Source: Paraglaciecola sp. T6c | GTDB taxonomy: Bacteria; Pseudomonadota; Gammaproteobacteria; Enterobacterales; Alteromonadaceae | Reading direction: 5' to 3' | DNA length: 64,000 bases | NCBI RefSeq assembly: GCF_000014225.1 | Contig: NC_008228.1 | Coordinates: 4,402,001-4,466,000, forward strand | In this document: positions 42,768-51,617 of the stretch, piece after piece | Numbering within the stretch: position 1 is the first letter of the stretch | How the letters are laid out: each line of letters begins with the position of its first letter | The notes under the pieces: model-generated | Database searches by the model: none | What the model was told of the DNA's origin: nothing | What the model saw: only the letters and a program-made list of their open reading frames with translations | Position numbers and translations under genes: made by a program

Positions 42768-44294
42768 TTATCTCATACTTTGGGTGCTTAACCACCGCTC
42801 TATGTATTCTCTGTGTGGAGGAAGCGTTTGCAACAACTGCTGAGTAAGCTGCTGATTACGATGAATAATTTTCTGCGCGTTCCCTTGCTCATTGTACAAA
42901 TGAGGTTGACGACTAAAATCTGGCTTGAAGCCCATGCCATACAGTACATATTGATAACTGGCAGCGGGGAATAACTCTATAGCGGCGTCAAAGTCGGCCG
43001 TAATCGGTCCTCGAAACTTCCATAGGGCTAAATCTTCTTGCAATGACTCAGGTATAGAATCGGGATCGGTATGCGCCTGCCAATAAGGTTCAGGGCGCTT
43101 AGTTAGCATGTAGTGCAATTTAAGAAAGTCGATAATTCGCGACCAACGATAGGCCATTTGTTGATTAAATCGCTTTTCGATTATTGGGGTCAAACGGGTA
43201 TCAGGCGGGATGTTATCGGCAATAAACCGAGCCGATATTTCAACTAACATAATGGCAGTGGCCTCTAAAGGCTCGACGAAACCCGCGGCCATGCCCACAG
43301 CTACGCAATTTTTCTTCCATACTTGCGCCCGATGACCAGATTTAAAACTAATTTTACGTACTGGAATATCGTCAGATCTTGGGCCTAGATAACGACGTAA
43401 ATTTGCTTCAGCTTCATCATCCGATAAATACTGGCTAGAATACACATGACCCACGCCACGCCTATGCGTTAAGCCAATGTCCCATATCCATCCGGCATTT
43501 TGCCCTGTTGCTATGGTATGGCTGGCAATCGGGCTGGTCGGGTCTTCGTATGGCATATGCAAAGCTAATGCTGAGTCGTTAAATAAGACTTTGTCTGCTG
43601 AAATGAAGGGGACATCTAATGCTTGGCCTAAGAGTAAAGAAGCAAAGCCAGTGCAATCTACGAATAAATCGCCTTCGATCTGCTTATGGTTAGTCAACGT
43701 AATTGAGCCAATAGCGCCATCTTCGGTTAAATTGACCTTATCAACCGTGCCTATGATTTGAGTCACATTTAAGGCGTTTTTACAGTGTCCTTTAAGTACT
43801 TCAGCAAACTCCCCCGCATCAAGGTGATACGCGTAATTACACTGCCCCTTGTATTCGGCCTCAGCCATTGAACGCGGCGCTAAACCGGCTTCGCAAACAT
43901 GATGTTGAAAGTTGGATTCTACGGCATAATTTTCGATGTTTTCTACATATGGAGCAAGATCTATTCGGCCGTAACCAAGAGGAACAGTAAAAGGATGATA
44001 GTAAAAATCTCCATTACCGTGGACCCAATCCACAAATTTCCCCCCTTGCTTAAACCCAGCATGACAGCGAGCAAAAACCTCGCTTTCTTTTAACCCTATT
44101 TGCTGCAGGGTATTCTTCATGGTGGGCCAAGTGCCTTCGCCGACTCCCACTGTGGGAATATCAGAAGATTCAACTAAAAGGATCTGTAACCCGTTGTTAT
44201 CATCTGTTCTATGCTGCGCAGCAACAATAGCAGCCGTTAACCAGCCTGCTGTGCCGCCACCAACGATGACAATTTTCTTAACAGCCTTTGACAT
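42768..44294 (-). CDS. Tryptophan-halogenase-like flavoprotein
   Basis: A 508-residue flavin-dependent halogenase-family protein. The FAD motif is IVGGGTAGWLTAAIV near residue 12. The halogenase Lys is kept in CHAGFKQGGKFVDW (about K82), and the Glu in FVEPLEATAIMLVE. The signature WxWxIP is changed to GWIWDIGL near residue 268, with Gly in place of Pro. Members of this group beside TonB receptors have no known chlorination substrate and may not halogenate tryptophan. The chosen ATG is at 44294 (MSKAVKKIV); the frame is open to 44351. It is followed at once by the SapC gene. Confidence 0.88.
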   Translation of the reverse strand: MSKAVKKIVIVGGGTAGWLTAAIVAAQHRTDDNNGLQILLVESSDIPTVGVGEGTWPTMKNTLQQIGLKESEVFARCHAGFKQGGKFVDWVHGNGDFYYHPFTVPLGYGRIDLAPYVENIENYAVESNFQHHVCEAGLAPRSMAEAEYKGQCNYAYHLDAGEFAEVLKGHCKNALNVTQIIGTVDKVNLTEDGAIGSITLTNHKQIEGDLFVDCTGFASLLLGQALDVPFISADKVLFNDSALALHMPYEDPTSPIASHTIATGQNAGWIWDIGLTHRRGVGHVYSSQYLSDDEAEANLRRYLGPRSDDIPVRKISFKSGHRAQVWKKNCVAVGMAAGFVEPLEATAIMLVEISARFIADNIPPDTRLTPIIEKRFNQQMAYRWSRIIDFLKLHYMLTKRPEPYWQAHTDPDSIPESLQEDLALWKFRGPITADFDAAIELFPAASYQYVLYGMGFKPDFSRQPHLYNEQGNAQKIIHRNQQLTQQLLQTLPPHREYIERWLSTQSMR

Positions 44295-44462
44295 GAATGA
44301 ATTAATCCGCGTAGTAACGAGTGTGGAGCATTGCGTGTTGCACTCCAGCATTGCTTCAATCTAAGTAAGGGTTTTATACTTAAATCGCCATTAAATAACC
44401 TACCTAATAAAGCCTGACATCCTTTATGAGGTAATTTATTTAACGTGTTATTTTATAGGAAA

Positions 44463-44487
44463 AATGGCCCGCTTAATACTGGCGAGC
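44463..44487 (-). terminator. Terminator after the TonB receptor gene
   Basis: On the minus strand TGGCTCGC pairs with GCGGGCCA (one G-T pair) over 9 nt and is followed by TTTTT. Some read-through into the halogenase gene is possible. Confidence 0.7.
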
Positions 44488-44549
44488 CATGATGTTGTTA
44501 TCAGATAAGCGCATCACGTATCCACATGTTGCGCTTATTTGTAACAAGC

Positions 44550-47309
44550 TTAGAACTTAGCGCGAACACCCACTGCGTAGCGAGCACCGTTATCTTCAAC
44601 CGAGTAAACTTGATTGTCGAAACGACCAGTTTGCACTAGCTCTTCTTCCGTAACGTTAATGCCTTCAACGAATACTGTGAAGTTTTCGTTGATGTCATAG
44701 CTCGCACTCACATCCCATTGACCAAACGTTTGGGTATTAACAGGCTCGCCGTTAAAACCGTTATCAACGTTACGCAAGAATGCTTCGCGGTTATTGAATG
44801 CAATACGTGCTTGCCAGTTGTCTTGCTCGTAGAAAACAACTAAGTTTTGTGAGTCGCCTAACCCCTCTAAGAAGTCAGTATCAGCGTTAACCACAGTGGC
44901 GTTAGCCATCACACCAAAGCCATTTTCGAATACGTGAGTCACTGCGACTTCGTAGCCTGTTACTTTGGTTGTTTCCGTGTTTTGCGGACGACTAACAGTA
45001 TAAACTTCACTTGCACCGTTCAATTCTTCAGTGTTCGCCACTACGTCATAATCAGGACGAGTATCATCAAGTGCTAAACCAACTGCACACAAATTTTCGC
45101 CTGTATCGTTGTTACATCTGAAGCCATCAGCGGATGTACGATCTGAGAACGTGAATGTCTCCTCGCCCGTCAATGTCACGATAAAGTCTTCTACTTCTTT
45201 GCTGAAGACTGCAAACGTGAAGTAACTTGCATCAGCGTAATACCATTCGAATGATAAATCCCAGTTCTCAGAGGTAAACGGCTTAAGCGACGGGTTACCA
45301 CCACTGGCTGTTAAATTCTGACGACGAGGCTCATTAAATACGGTAGCTGGAGACAACTGAGACATAGTTGGACGTGTCATTGAATCATACACTGAGAAAC
45401 GTAAAACCATTTCGTCGGTGAGGTCTAGCTTTACATTAACGCTTGGTAAAAGATTTGAGTAGCTGTCACCTTGCTGAATATCAGTGGCTGGACCGAACTC
45501 ATTAGCGAATAAGGTCAAATCGGTGGTAGGCACTACGTCTTTAATGAAACTTTGTACTGCAGCAACACTGATGTCTGTTTCAGCATATCGCGCACCTACG
45601 TTGACTGCCAGAGGCATATCACCGATGTCATACATAAAGGTGAAGTCTAGATATAAGCTAGTGATGTCTTCGTTAATTGTATAACGGTTGTTCTGTAGCG
45701 TAGGCTCAATTGGATTGCCTGATTCTGCTAGGAAATCGATGTACGCATCGCCGTCATAACTATAGAAAGTTTCAGGGTAGCCAGGGAAGAAATTCTTCGC
45801 TGTAAAAGCTTCAAATCCAATGGTATCAACTGGTGCCGGTGTACCGTAACCACAGAATGCACATTGGCTACCATAAATTTGAAATGCTGATTTTTCACGC
45901 TCTTGACGGTATACACCGAACTGCGCTTTTTGAAATACATCTGAATCTGCTAAGTAGACGAAATCGGCTTTAAACTCGTTGATTTCATCTTCATCGGTGA
46001 ATGTCAGGCCTTTTTCGTTGTAGTGCAAACGTGCACGACTGGCATCAGGTAGCGAGTCCCCACCAAATCCATCATGAGACACTGACGGTACACTGCTAGT
46101 GCCATCGAATGCGTAGTTATTGATGATACCCACTACGTTGAATCGGTCTTTACCTGCACGATCGTTTTCGGCAGATGAAGTCGACACATCAAATGTACCT
46201 TTGAGCTGAGGAGTAATATCCCACTCTACGTTTAAGCCGAAACCATCGCTTTGTGAGTCACGTGAATTACGCGTGTGAGATACGAAATCTGATGCAGGGT
46301 CACCGCTACCGCCGTGAAGACCAATTTGTTGATCAAACGTTAGTAAAGTACCGGTTGCCTCATCAATAGTTGCACTGCCTACACGATCTGGTTCAAACCA
46401 AGCCGCTAGATCGGTAACCTGTGAATCTACTTCAAATTTAGACACAAAACCATCAAGGGTAATGTTCACTTCATCCGATGGAGCAAATTGGAACACCAAA
46501 CTCGCATTAGTACGCGTACGCTCTTGTTGGTCAATGGCCTGATCCCAGTTACGCGGAATATAGGCATTGGTGAACAAGACGCCATCATCGCGGTTGGAAA
46601 TCGTTTGACCAGGGCGCCAGCCTGCCGTACCCACTGTGTTAATTTGGATGTCACGCTCTTGACGAGAAACAGCTAATAACACGCCCATTTTGTCATCATT
46701 GAATGTATTGCTTACAAGGAAAGAAGCTGAGGGCGACGTTTCTTCTGAAAGGGTTTCGTACATACCTTTTACAGAACCGATTAGCTGAAAGCCTTCGTAA
46801 TCAAATGGACGAGCAGTAGAAACATTGATCGTTGCACCAATGCCCCCTTCTTGAAGGTCTGCACGAGTACTTTTATAAACGTCAGCACCGGTAATTTGAT
46901 CTGCCGCAAGCACGTCAAAGTTAAACTCACGACCCCCACTATCCGTGGCGAGTTGACGGCCATTTACCAGTACCGTGTTAAATTGTGGGCCGAAACCACG
47001 AACTGTTACAGCTTGGCCTTCACCGCCACTACGGTCAATTGAAACACCCGTGATCCGCTGTAAAGATTCAGCCACGTTCAAGTCTGGGAATTTGCCCAAA
47101 TCTTCGGCTGCAATGCCATCAGAAACAATAAGTGCTTCTTTTTTGTCAGACATGGCGCGTTTTAAGCTGCTGACAATGCCGCGAACCTGAATCACTTCAA
47201 GGTTACTATCGTCGCTTGCCTCTTGTGCTGTTGCTTGCATAGATAAACCAGCAACAGTAGGTACTAATAGGGCGGTTTTTACTGCCGACCAGATGTATGA
47301 TTTTTTCAT
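44550..47309 (-). CDS. TonB-dependent receptor (TonB-Xanth-Caul type)
   Basis: A 919-residue outer-membrane transporter with a signal peptide (SAVKTALLVPTVAGLSMQATAQ). A plug domain follows with ALIVSDGIAAEDLGKFPDLNVAESLQ in part, ITGVSIDRSGGEGQAVTVRGFGPQFNTVL and NGRQLATDSGGREFNFD. The barrel ends YAVGVRAKF. The plug motif is typical of carbohydrate-related receptors of Alteromonadales, Caulobacter and Xanthomonas. The start ATG follows GGGG with 8-nt spacing. It is the first gene on the minus strand, divergent from the alpha-galactosidase, so it is the probable outer-membrane entry for the same substrate. Confidence 0.94.
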   Translation of the reverse strand: MKKSYIWSAVKTALLVPTVAGLSMQATAQEASDDSNLEVIQVRGIVSSLKRAMSDKKEALIVSDGIAAEDLGKFPDLNVAESLQRITGVSIDRSGGEGQAVTVRGFGPQFNTVLVNGRQLATDSGGREFNFDVLAADQITGADVYKSTRADLQEGGIGATINVSTARPFDYEGFQLIGSVKGMYETLSEETSPSASFLVSNTFNDDKMGVLLAVSRQERDIQINTVGTAGWRPGQTISNRDDGVLFTNAYIPRNWDQAIDQQERTRTNASLVFQFAPSDEVNITLDGFVSKFEVDSQVTDLAAWFEPDRVGSATIDEATGTLLTFDQQIGLHGGSGDPASDFVSHTRNSRDSQSDGFGLNVEWDITPQLKGTFDVSTSSAENDRAGKDRFNVVGIINNYAFDGTSSVPSVSHDGFGGDSLPDASRARLHYNEKGLTFTDEDEINEFKADFVYLADSDVFQKAQFGVYRQEREKSAFQIYGSQCAFCGYGTPAPVDTIGFEAFTAKNFFPGYPETFYSYDGDAYIDFLAESGNPIEPTLQNNRYTINEDITSLYLDFTFMYDIGDMPLAVNVGARYAETDISVAAVQSFIKDVVPTTDLTLFANEFGPATDIQQGDSYSNLLPSVNVKLDLTDEMVLRFSVYDSMTRPTMSQLSPATVFNEPRRQNLTASGGNPSLKPFTSENWDLSFEWYYADASYFTFAVFSKEVEDFIVTLTGEETFTFSDRTSADGFRCNNDTGENLCAVGLALDDTRPDYDVVANTEELNGASEVYTVSRPQNTETTKVTGYEVAVTHVFENGFGVMANATVVNADTDFLEGLGDSQNLVVFYEQDNWQARIAFNNREAFLRNVDNGFNGEPVNTQTFGQWDVSASYDINENFTVFVEGINVTEEELVQTGRFDNQVYSVEDNGARYAVGVRAKF

Positions 47310-47847
47310 GGGATGTGCCCCGTTTGTGTCCTGTTGATATGATGTGTTCTTTGTTTTTTGGCGCTTTGCAAGTTTACCGTTCCACTCAAACTACTCGCAT
47401 AACTATAGGATCATGCCACTCAGCTCACCTACTGATATGTATGTTAAATAGTATTAATACAATTTGTCAACATATGCGCAACATCACCAAGGTCTATAAA
47501 ACCATTTATGCTGCAGATGTAATGCCGCTAAAGATCATACGTAAACTTCTTATTTTTCATCTGGTTATCTTTAAAAAAAGTGTATTTCCCAGACTCAAGT
47601 GAAAACGTTCTTAATCAGCTTAGTTGATAATTATAAGTCTGCTTTTGGCTTGGGTTAATGAAAGGTAAAACTTACGTAATCCTTGAATTTAATGCCCTCT
47701 AGCACTGATAGCTCACATGAAATGTATCTCACCCAGTGCACAGAATGTTACCGAAAGTTAAATAATACTATTTATATGCTTTTAAAACCGAGTAAAATGT
47801 CCTATTCACTTTATTCTGAACAAATTTACTTTATTTAAGGACCCTAT
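47310..47847. promoter_or_regulatory. Divergent promoter region with paired TAATACTATTTA boxes
   Basis: No gene is supported in these 538 bases. TAAATAGTATTA at 47445-47456 and its exact complement TAATACTATTTA at 47763-47774 lie one near each divergent gene, 136 bases from the TonB start and 74 bases from the GH36 start. Each reads TAATACTATTTA on the strand of its own gene. No regulator gene is in the locus, so if these are operators the regulator is elsewhere. Confidence 0.45.
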
Positions 47848-50004
47848 ATGACGCAACATGCAGCACAATTCATTGCCCTTCATGGGCAAAAGAGCAGCCT
47901 AGTTTTAGACGTCGGGTATGAAACACCACAAATAATTTACTGGCGCGCTAAGCTGTCAGAACAATCCACTGGCGATATGATGCGCGCGCTTCGCTTACGT
48001 CAAGAAGCGCCCGTCTCCCCTATTGTTGAACTTGACCTATGCATCACACCTACATCCGGCCAAGGCTTTACTGGGTTACCTGGGCTAAGTTTGCATGGCG
48101 GCAGCGACCAGTGGGCTGCGAACCCTAAGTTAAAGAAAGTGACACAGAATAATGAATACAGCGTCACGCTTACCAGCATAGATGCCGCTCGCGGTGTTGA
48201 AGTCGTTGTCACCATAAAACTAGACCAAGACACAGATGTACTGACTTTTGATACCGCTTTAAATAACATCACTGAGCAAACCATCACGCTTGACTGGTGC
48301 GCAGCAGCCACTATTCCAACCCCAGCGGACTTTGATCAAATTATCGGCTTTGAAGGCCATTGGGCGGGTGAGTTTCAACAACACTCGCTGGATAAATTCT
48401 TTGGCTCATACGTGCGCGAAAATCGTCGTGGCAAAACCTCACACGACAGCTATCCAGCCCTATTGTTGCACCCTAAAACCACCAATCAAGCTCAAGGTGA
48501 AGCCTATGGTTTTCATTTAGGTTGGAGTGGTAATCACAAAATCGTCGCTGAAAAAATGGCTGATGGTCGCTCTTATGTGCAGATGGGCGAGTTGTTATTT
48601 CCGGGTGAAATAGTGTTAAGTAAAAATCAGAGTTACCAGACGCCAACTCTGTTTGCCAGTTACACAGACCAAGGCTTATCAGCTTTATCTCAGCAGTTTC
48701 ATCAATATGTGCGCACGCATATCATTCGCCAAAGCGTGCACGACAAACCTCGACCGGTGCATTACAACACTTGGGAAGGCATCTACTTCAACCACGACGT
48801 AGACACACTGAAAGACTTGGCCGAAAGAGCCGCAGAAATGGGCGCCGAGCGTTTTGTATTAGATGATGGTTGGTTTATTGGCCGTAACGATGACACAGCA
48901 GGGTTAGGAGACTGGTACGTGGACAAAGCGTTTTACCCAGAAGGGTTAACGCCTGTTATTGAGCATGTCAAAGCCCAAGGCTTAGAATTTGGCTTGTGGT
49001 TCGAGCCAGAAATGGTCAACCCAGATAGTGACCTATACCGCCAGCACCCTGAGTGGGTGTTAGGCAACGAAGTCAGCAAGCAAATAGACTGCCGTAATCA
49101 ATTGGTGCTCGATTTATCTCGCCCAGAAGTATTCGAATATTTGTTCGAGCGTTTAGACTCTTTGTTATCAGAATATGATATTAGCTACGTAAAATGGGAC
49201 ATGAACCGTGATTTGAACCATCAAGGCAACCATAGCGGTAAGCCAGGTGGCCATAATCAAATACATGCGGTGTATCGCTTATTGGATAAAATTCGTGAAG
49301 CCCATCCGCAAGTGGAAGTTGAAAGCTGTGCATCGGGTGGCGGTCGTGCTGACTATGGCGTACTGGCGCGCACTGACCGCGTATGGACTTCAGATTCTAA
49401 CGACGCACTTGAGCGCCTAAAAATTCAAAATGGTTTCTCGTATTTCTTGCCTTCAGAGCTAATGGGCTCACACGTAGGCCCAAGAGAGTGTCACATTACC
49501 CACCGCACTGTTTCAATGGAAATGCGCGCTTCAGTGACCTTGTTCGGCCACATGGGCATGGAAATGGATTTACGTGAGCTAACAGATGCCGAGAAAGTCG
49601 AGCTCAAAGCTATGACCGACTTATACAAACAACATCGAGCATTAGTGCACAGCGGCGATTTGTTCCGCTTAGAGCTTCCGGCCTATATGAATGGGCTAGG
49701 TATCGTTGCCAAAGACAAGTCACAAGCACTGTTCTCGTACAGTTTAGTAGCATGCAGCTCGGCCACCCTGCCGGATCAATATAAGTTTGCAGGTTTAGAC
49801 AAGAACAGCCAATACAAGCTCGATATCATTTGGCCAATAAAGAACACTGACAAATGGCCAAAATCTGGTCTGTTTGGTTTCGTTAATCACCTTGGTGCTG
49901 TTGATGGTCAAGTCTTTAGTGGTGAATTATTGATGCAATTGGGTATGCAAATGCCATTGTTGACGCCACAAAGCAGTTTGTTGTTCCATCTTACAAAAGT
50001 GTAA
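47848..50004 (+). CDS. Alpha-galactosidase, GH36 family
   Basis: A 718-residue cytoplasmic alpha-galactosidase without signal peptide. An N-terminal beta-supersandwich (to about residue 300) precedes a (beta/alpha)8 barrel containing LDDGWFIGRNDDTAGLGDW and WFEPEMVNPDSDLYRQHPEW. The nucleophile is D451 in YVKWDMNRDL, and the general acid is D516 in WTSDSNDALERL. SCASGGGRADYG is also conserved. A C-terminal beta-domain closes the protein. It would release galactose from alpha-galactosides already in the cell. It is divergent from the TonB receptor and separate from any beta-galactosidase. Confidence 0.95.
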   Translation: MTQHAAQFIALHGQKSSLVLDVGYETPQIIYWRAKLSEQSTGDMMRALRLRQEAPVSPIVELDLCITPTSGQGFTGLPGLSLHGGSDQWAANPKLKKVTQNNEYSVTLTSIDAARGVEVVVTIKLDQDTDVLTFDTALNNITEQTITLDWCAAATIPTPADFDQIIGFEGHWAGEFQQHSLDKFFGSYVRENRRGKTSHDSYPALLLHPKTTNQAQGEAYGFHLGWSGNHKIVAEKMADGRSYVQMGELLFPGEIVLSKNQSYQTPTLFASYTDQGLSALSQQFHQYVRTHIIRQSVHDKPRPVHYNTWEGIYFNHDVDTLKDLAERAAEMGAERFVLDDGWFIGRNDDTAGLGDWYVDKAFYPEGLTPVIEHVKAQGLEFGLWFEPEMVNPDSDLYRQHPEWVLGNEVSKQIDCRNQLVLDLSRPEVFEYLFERLDSLLSEYDISYVKWDMNRDLNHQGNHSGKPGGHNQIHAVYRLLDKIREAHPQVEVESCASGGGRADYGVLARTDRVWTSDSNDALERLKIQNGFSYFLPSELMGSHVGPRECHITHRTVSMEMRASVTLFGHMGMEMDLRELTDAEKVELKAMTDLYKQHRALVHSGDLFRLELPAYMNGLGIVAKDKSQALFSYSLVACSSATLPDQYKFAGLDKNSQYKLDIIWPIKNTDKWPKSGLFGFVNHLGAVDGQVFSGELLMQLGMQMPLLTPQSSLLFHLTKV

Positions 50005-50019
50005 CGCATTAGATTTGTG

Positions 50020-50050
50020 CCGCGCTTGCTGATTTGGCTAGCGCGGTTTC
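50020..50050 (+). terminator. Terminator of the alpha-galactosidase gene
   Basis: CCGCGCT pairs with AGCGCGG over 13 nt, followed by TTTCTGTTT, 16 bases after the stop. The rest of 50047-50314 carries no gene that I support. Confidence 0.75.
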
Positions 50051-50314
50051 TGTTTCCTTCTGACTCTAACTTCCTCTACGCTAGTATGCTATTTTTCCAA
50101 TTTAGCAAATTCGCTCTGTTATTTTCACGCTGAGATATACACGCCCACGTATTACCTCATGCTTTACATTACCCTAGCTTCCTTTATACCATCACTGAAT
50201 ACGCTGAAATGTATAAAGCGTATCAGGGGATATGCCTAGCATGTAAATCACCTGCGCGAGTAAGTGCAAAAGCAATAAAAACACACTAAATAAAAATTCA
50301 AACAAAGGAACGAC

Positions 50315-51514
50315 ATGAACACCTTACATAGAACTGCATTATTTATTGCCTGCACACTGGCTTTTTCGAGCCCGGTGAGCGCAGCCTATCAGGCGTCAGA
50401 AAAGGCAACTCAGCTAGCCCAAGACACCATTCTGATAGATTCGCATATAGATGTGCCCTATCGCGTCAGTGAAAAATGGGTCGATGTTACACAGTCCACT
50501 GATGGCGGCGATTTTGACTATCCACGAGCAAAAGCAGGTGGTTTAAATGCGCCTTTTATGTCTATTTATGTGCCCGCCAGCCTTGATGATTCTGATGAGT
50601 CCACTGCGCTTGCCCATAAACTGATTGATTATGTAGAGGCGATTGTCGGGCGTGCACCGGATAAATTTGCGATTGCGAAGAGCGTTGCGGATGTAAGAGA
50701 GCAGTTTAAACAAGGTTTGATTTCATTGCCCATGGGGATGGAGAATGGCTCTCCTATTCAAGGTGACTTGGATAATCTTAAAACATTTTATGAGCGCGGT
50801 ATTCGCTATATCACCCTCGCTCATTCCCAAAGCAACCATATTGCTGACTCTTCTTACGATATCCGTCGTAAATGGAAGGGCTTGAGCCCTTTTGGTAAAA
50901 CCTTGGTCGAAGAAATGAATAACATAGGCGTAATGGTAGATATTTCGCACGTATCTGATAAAGCATTCTATCAAGCTATCGAAGTGAGCAAGGTGCCTGT
51001 TATCGCTTCTCACTCTTCATTACGTAAGTTCACCCCAGGCTTCGAACGTAATATGGACGATGACATGATCAAAGCCCTAGGTGATAACGGCGGTGTCATT
51101 CAAATCAACTTTGGCTCTACTTTTGTCAGCAAAATTTCACAAAACTGGCGTAATCAGATGACGGCTAAGCGTAAAGCGCTTGTGGAAAAAGAAGGTAAAG
51201 ACAGTCCATTAGTCACTGCTTTTGATGAAGAATACACGGCTAAAAACCCCTTCCCGTTCGCCAACGTGGATACCGTGCTAGATCACATTGACCACGTAGT
51301 CGAACTTATCGGCATTGACCATGTGGGTATTGGTTCAGATTATGACGGTGTAGGTGACTCATTGCCAGAAGGCTTGAAGGACGTGTCTACCTATCCCAAT
51401 TTGGTACAAGGTTTAATGGATCGAGATTACTCACAAGCGGATATCAAGAAAATACTAAGTGGTAATTTCTTACGTGTTTGGCAAGCAGTGGAAACTTACG
51501 CAGAACAGCATTAA
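50315..51514 (+). CDS. Membrane dipeptidase family M19, secreted
   Basis: A 399-residue renal-dipeptidase-type metallopeptidase with a signal peptide (MNTLHRTALFIACTLAFSSPVSA). Zinc ligands and neighbours appear in order: HxD in LIDSHIDVPYR, Glu in LPMGMENGSP, His in VDISHVSDKA and VIASHSSLRK, then GIDHVGIGSDYDGVG with the conserved Asp. This matches M19 dipeptidases that split peptides with D- or L-residues or dehydropeptides. It is transcribed alone and stands just downstream of the alpha-galactosidase gene without an obvious tie. Confidence 0.93.
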   Translation: MNTLHRTALFIACTLAFSSPVSAAYQASEKATQLAQDTILIDSHIDVPYRVSEKWVDVTQSTDGGDFDYPRAKAGGLNAPFMSIYVPASLDDSDESTALAHKLIDYVEAIVGRAPDKFAIAKSVADVREQFKQGLISLPMGMENGSPIQGDLDNLKTFYERGIRYITLAHSQSNHIADSSYDIRRKWKGLSPFGKTLVEEMNNIGVMVDISHVSDKAFYQAIEVSKVPVIASHSSLRKFTPGFERNMDDDMIKALGDNGGVIQINFGSTFVSKISQNWRNQMTAKRKALVEKEGKDSPLVTAFDEEYTAKNPFPFANVDTVLDHIDHVVELIGIDHVGIGSDYDGVGDSLPEGLKDVSTYPNLVQGLMDRDYSQADIKKILSGNFLRVWQAVETYAEQH

Positions 51515-51532
51515 TTAACTTACGCATAATAA

Positions 51533-51564
51533 AAAGCCCGTTTACGACTCGCTGAACGGGCTTT
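51533..51564. terminator. Bidirectional terminator
   Basis: AAAGCCCGTT pairs perfectly with AACGGGCTTT over 12 nt between the convergent dipeptidase and hydrolase genes. Confidence 0.88.
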
Positions 51565-51617
51565 GTAATGAATTAGCTTTTATTCAATCCAATATTGTCT
51601 GACTAAATACCCTAACC

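Noticed and set aside
47297-47602. A 101-codon plus-strand frame in the GH36/TonB spacer
   Set aside because: It starts in the TonB gene antisense and has random-looking composition; no SD.
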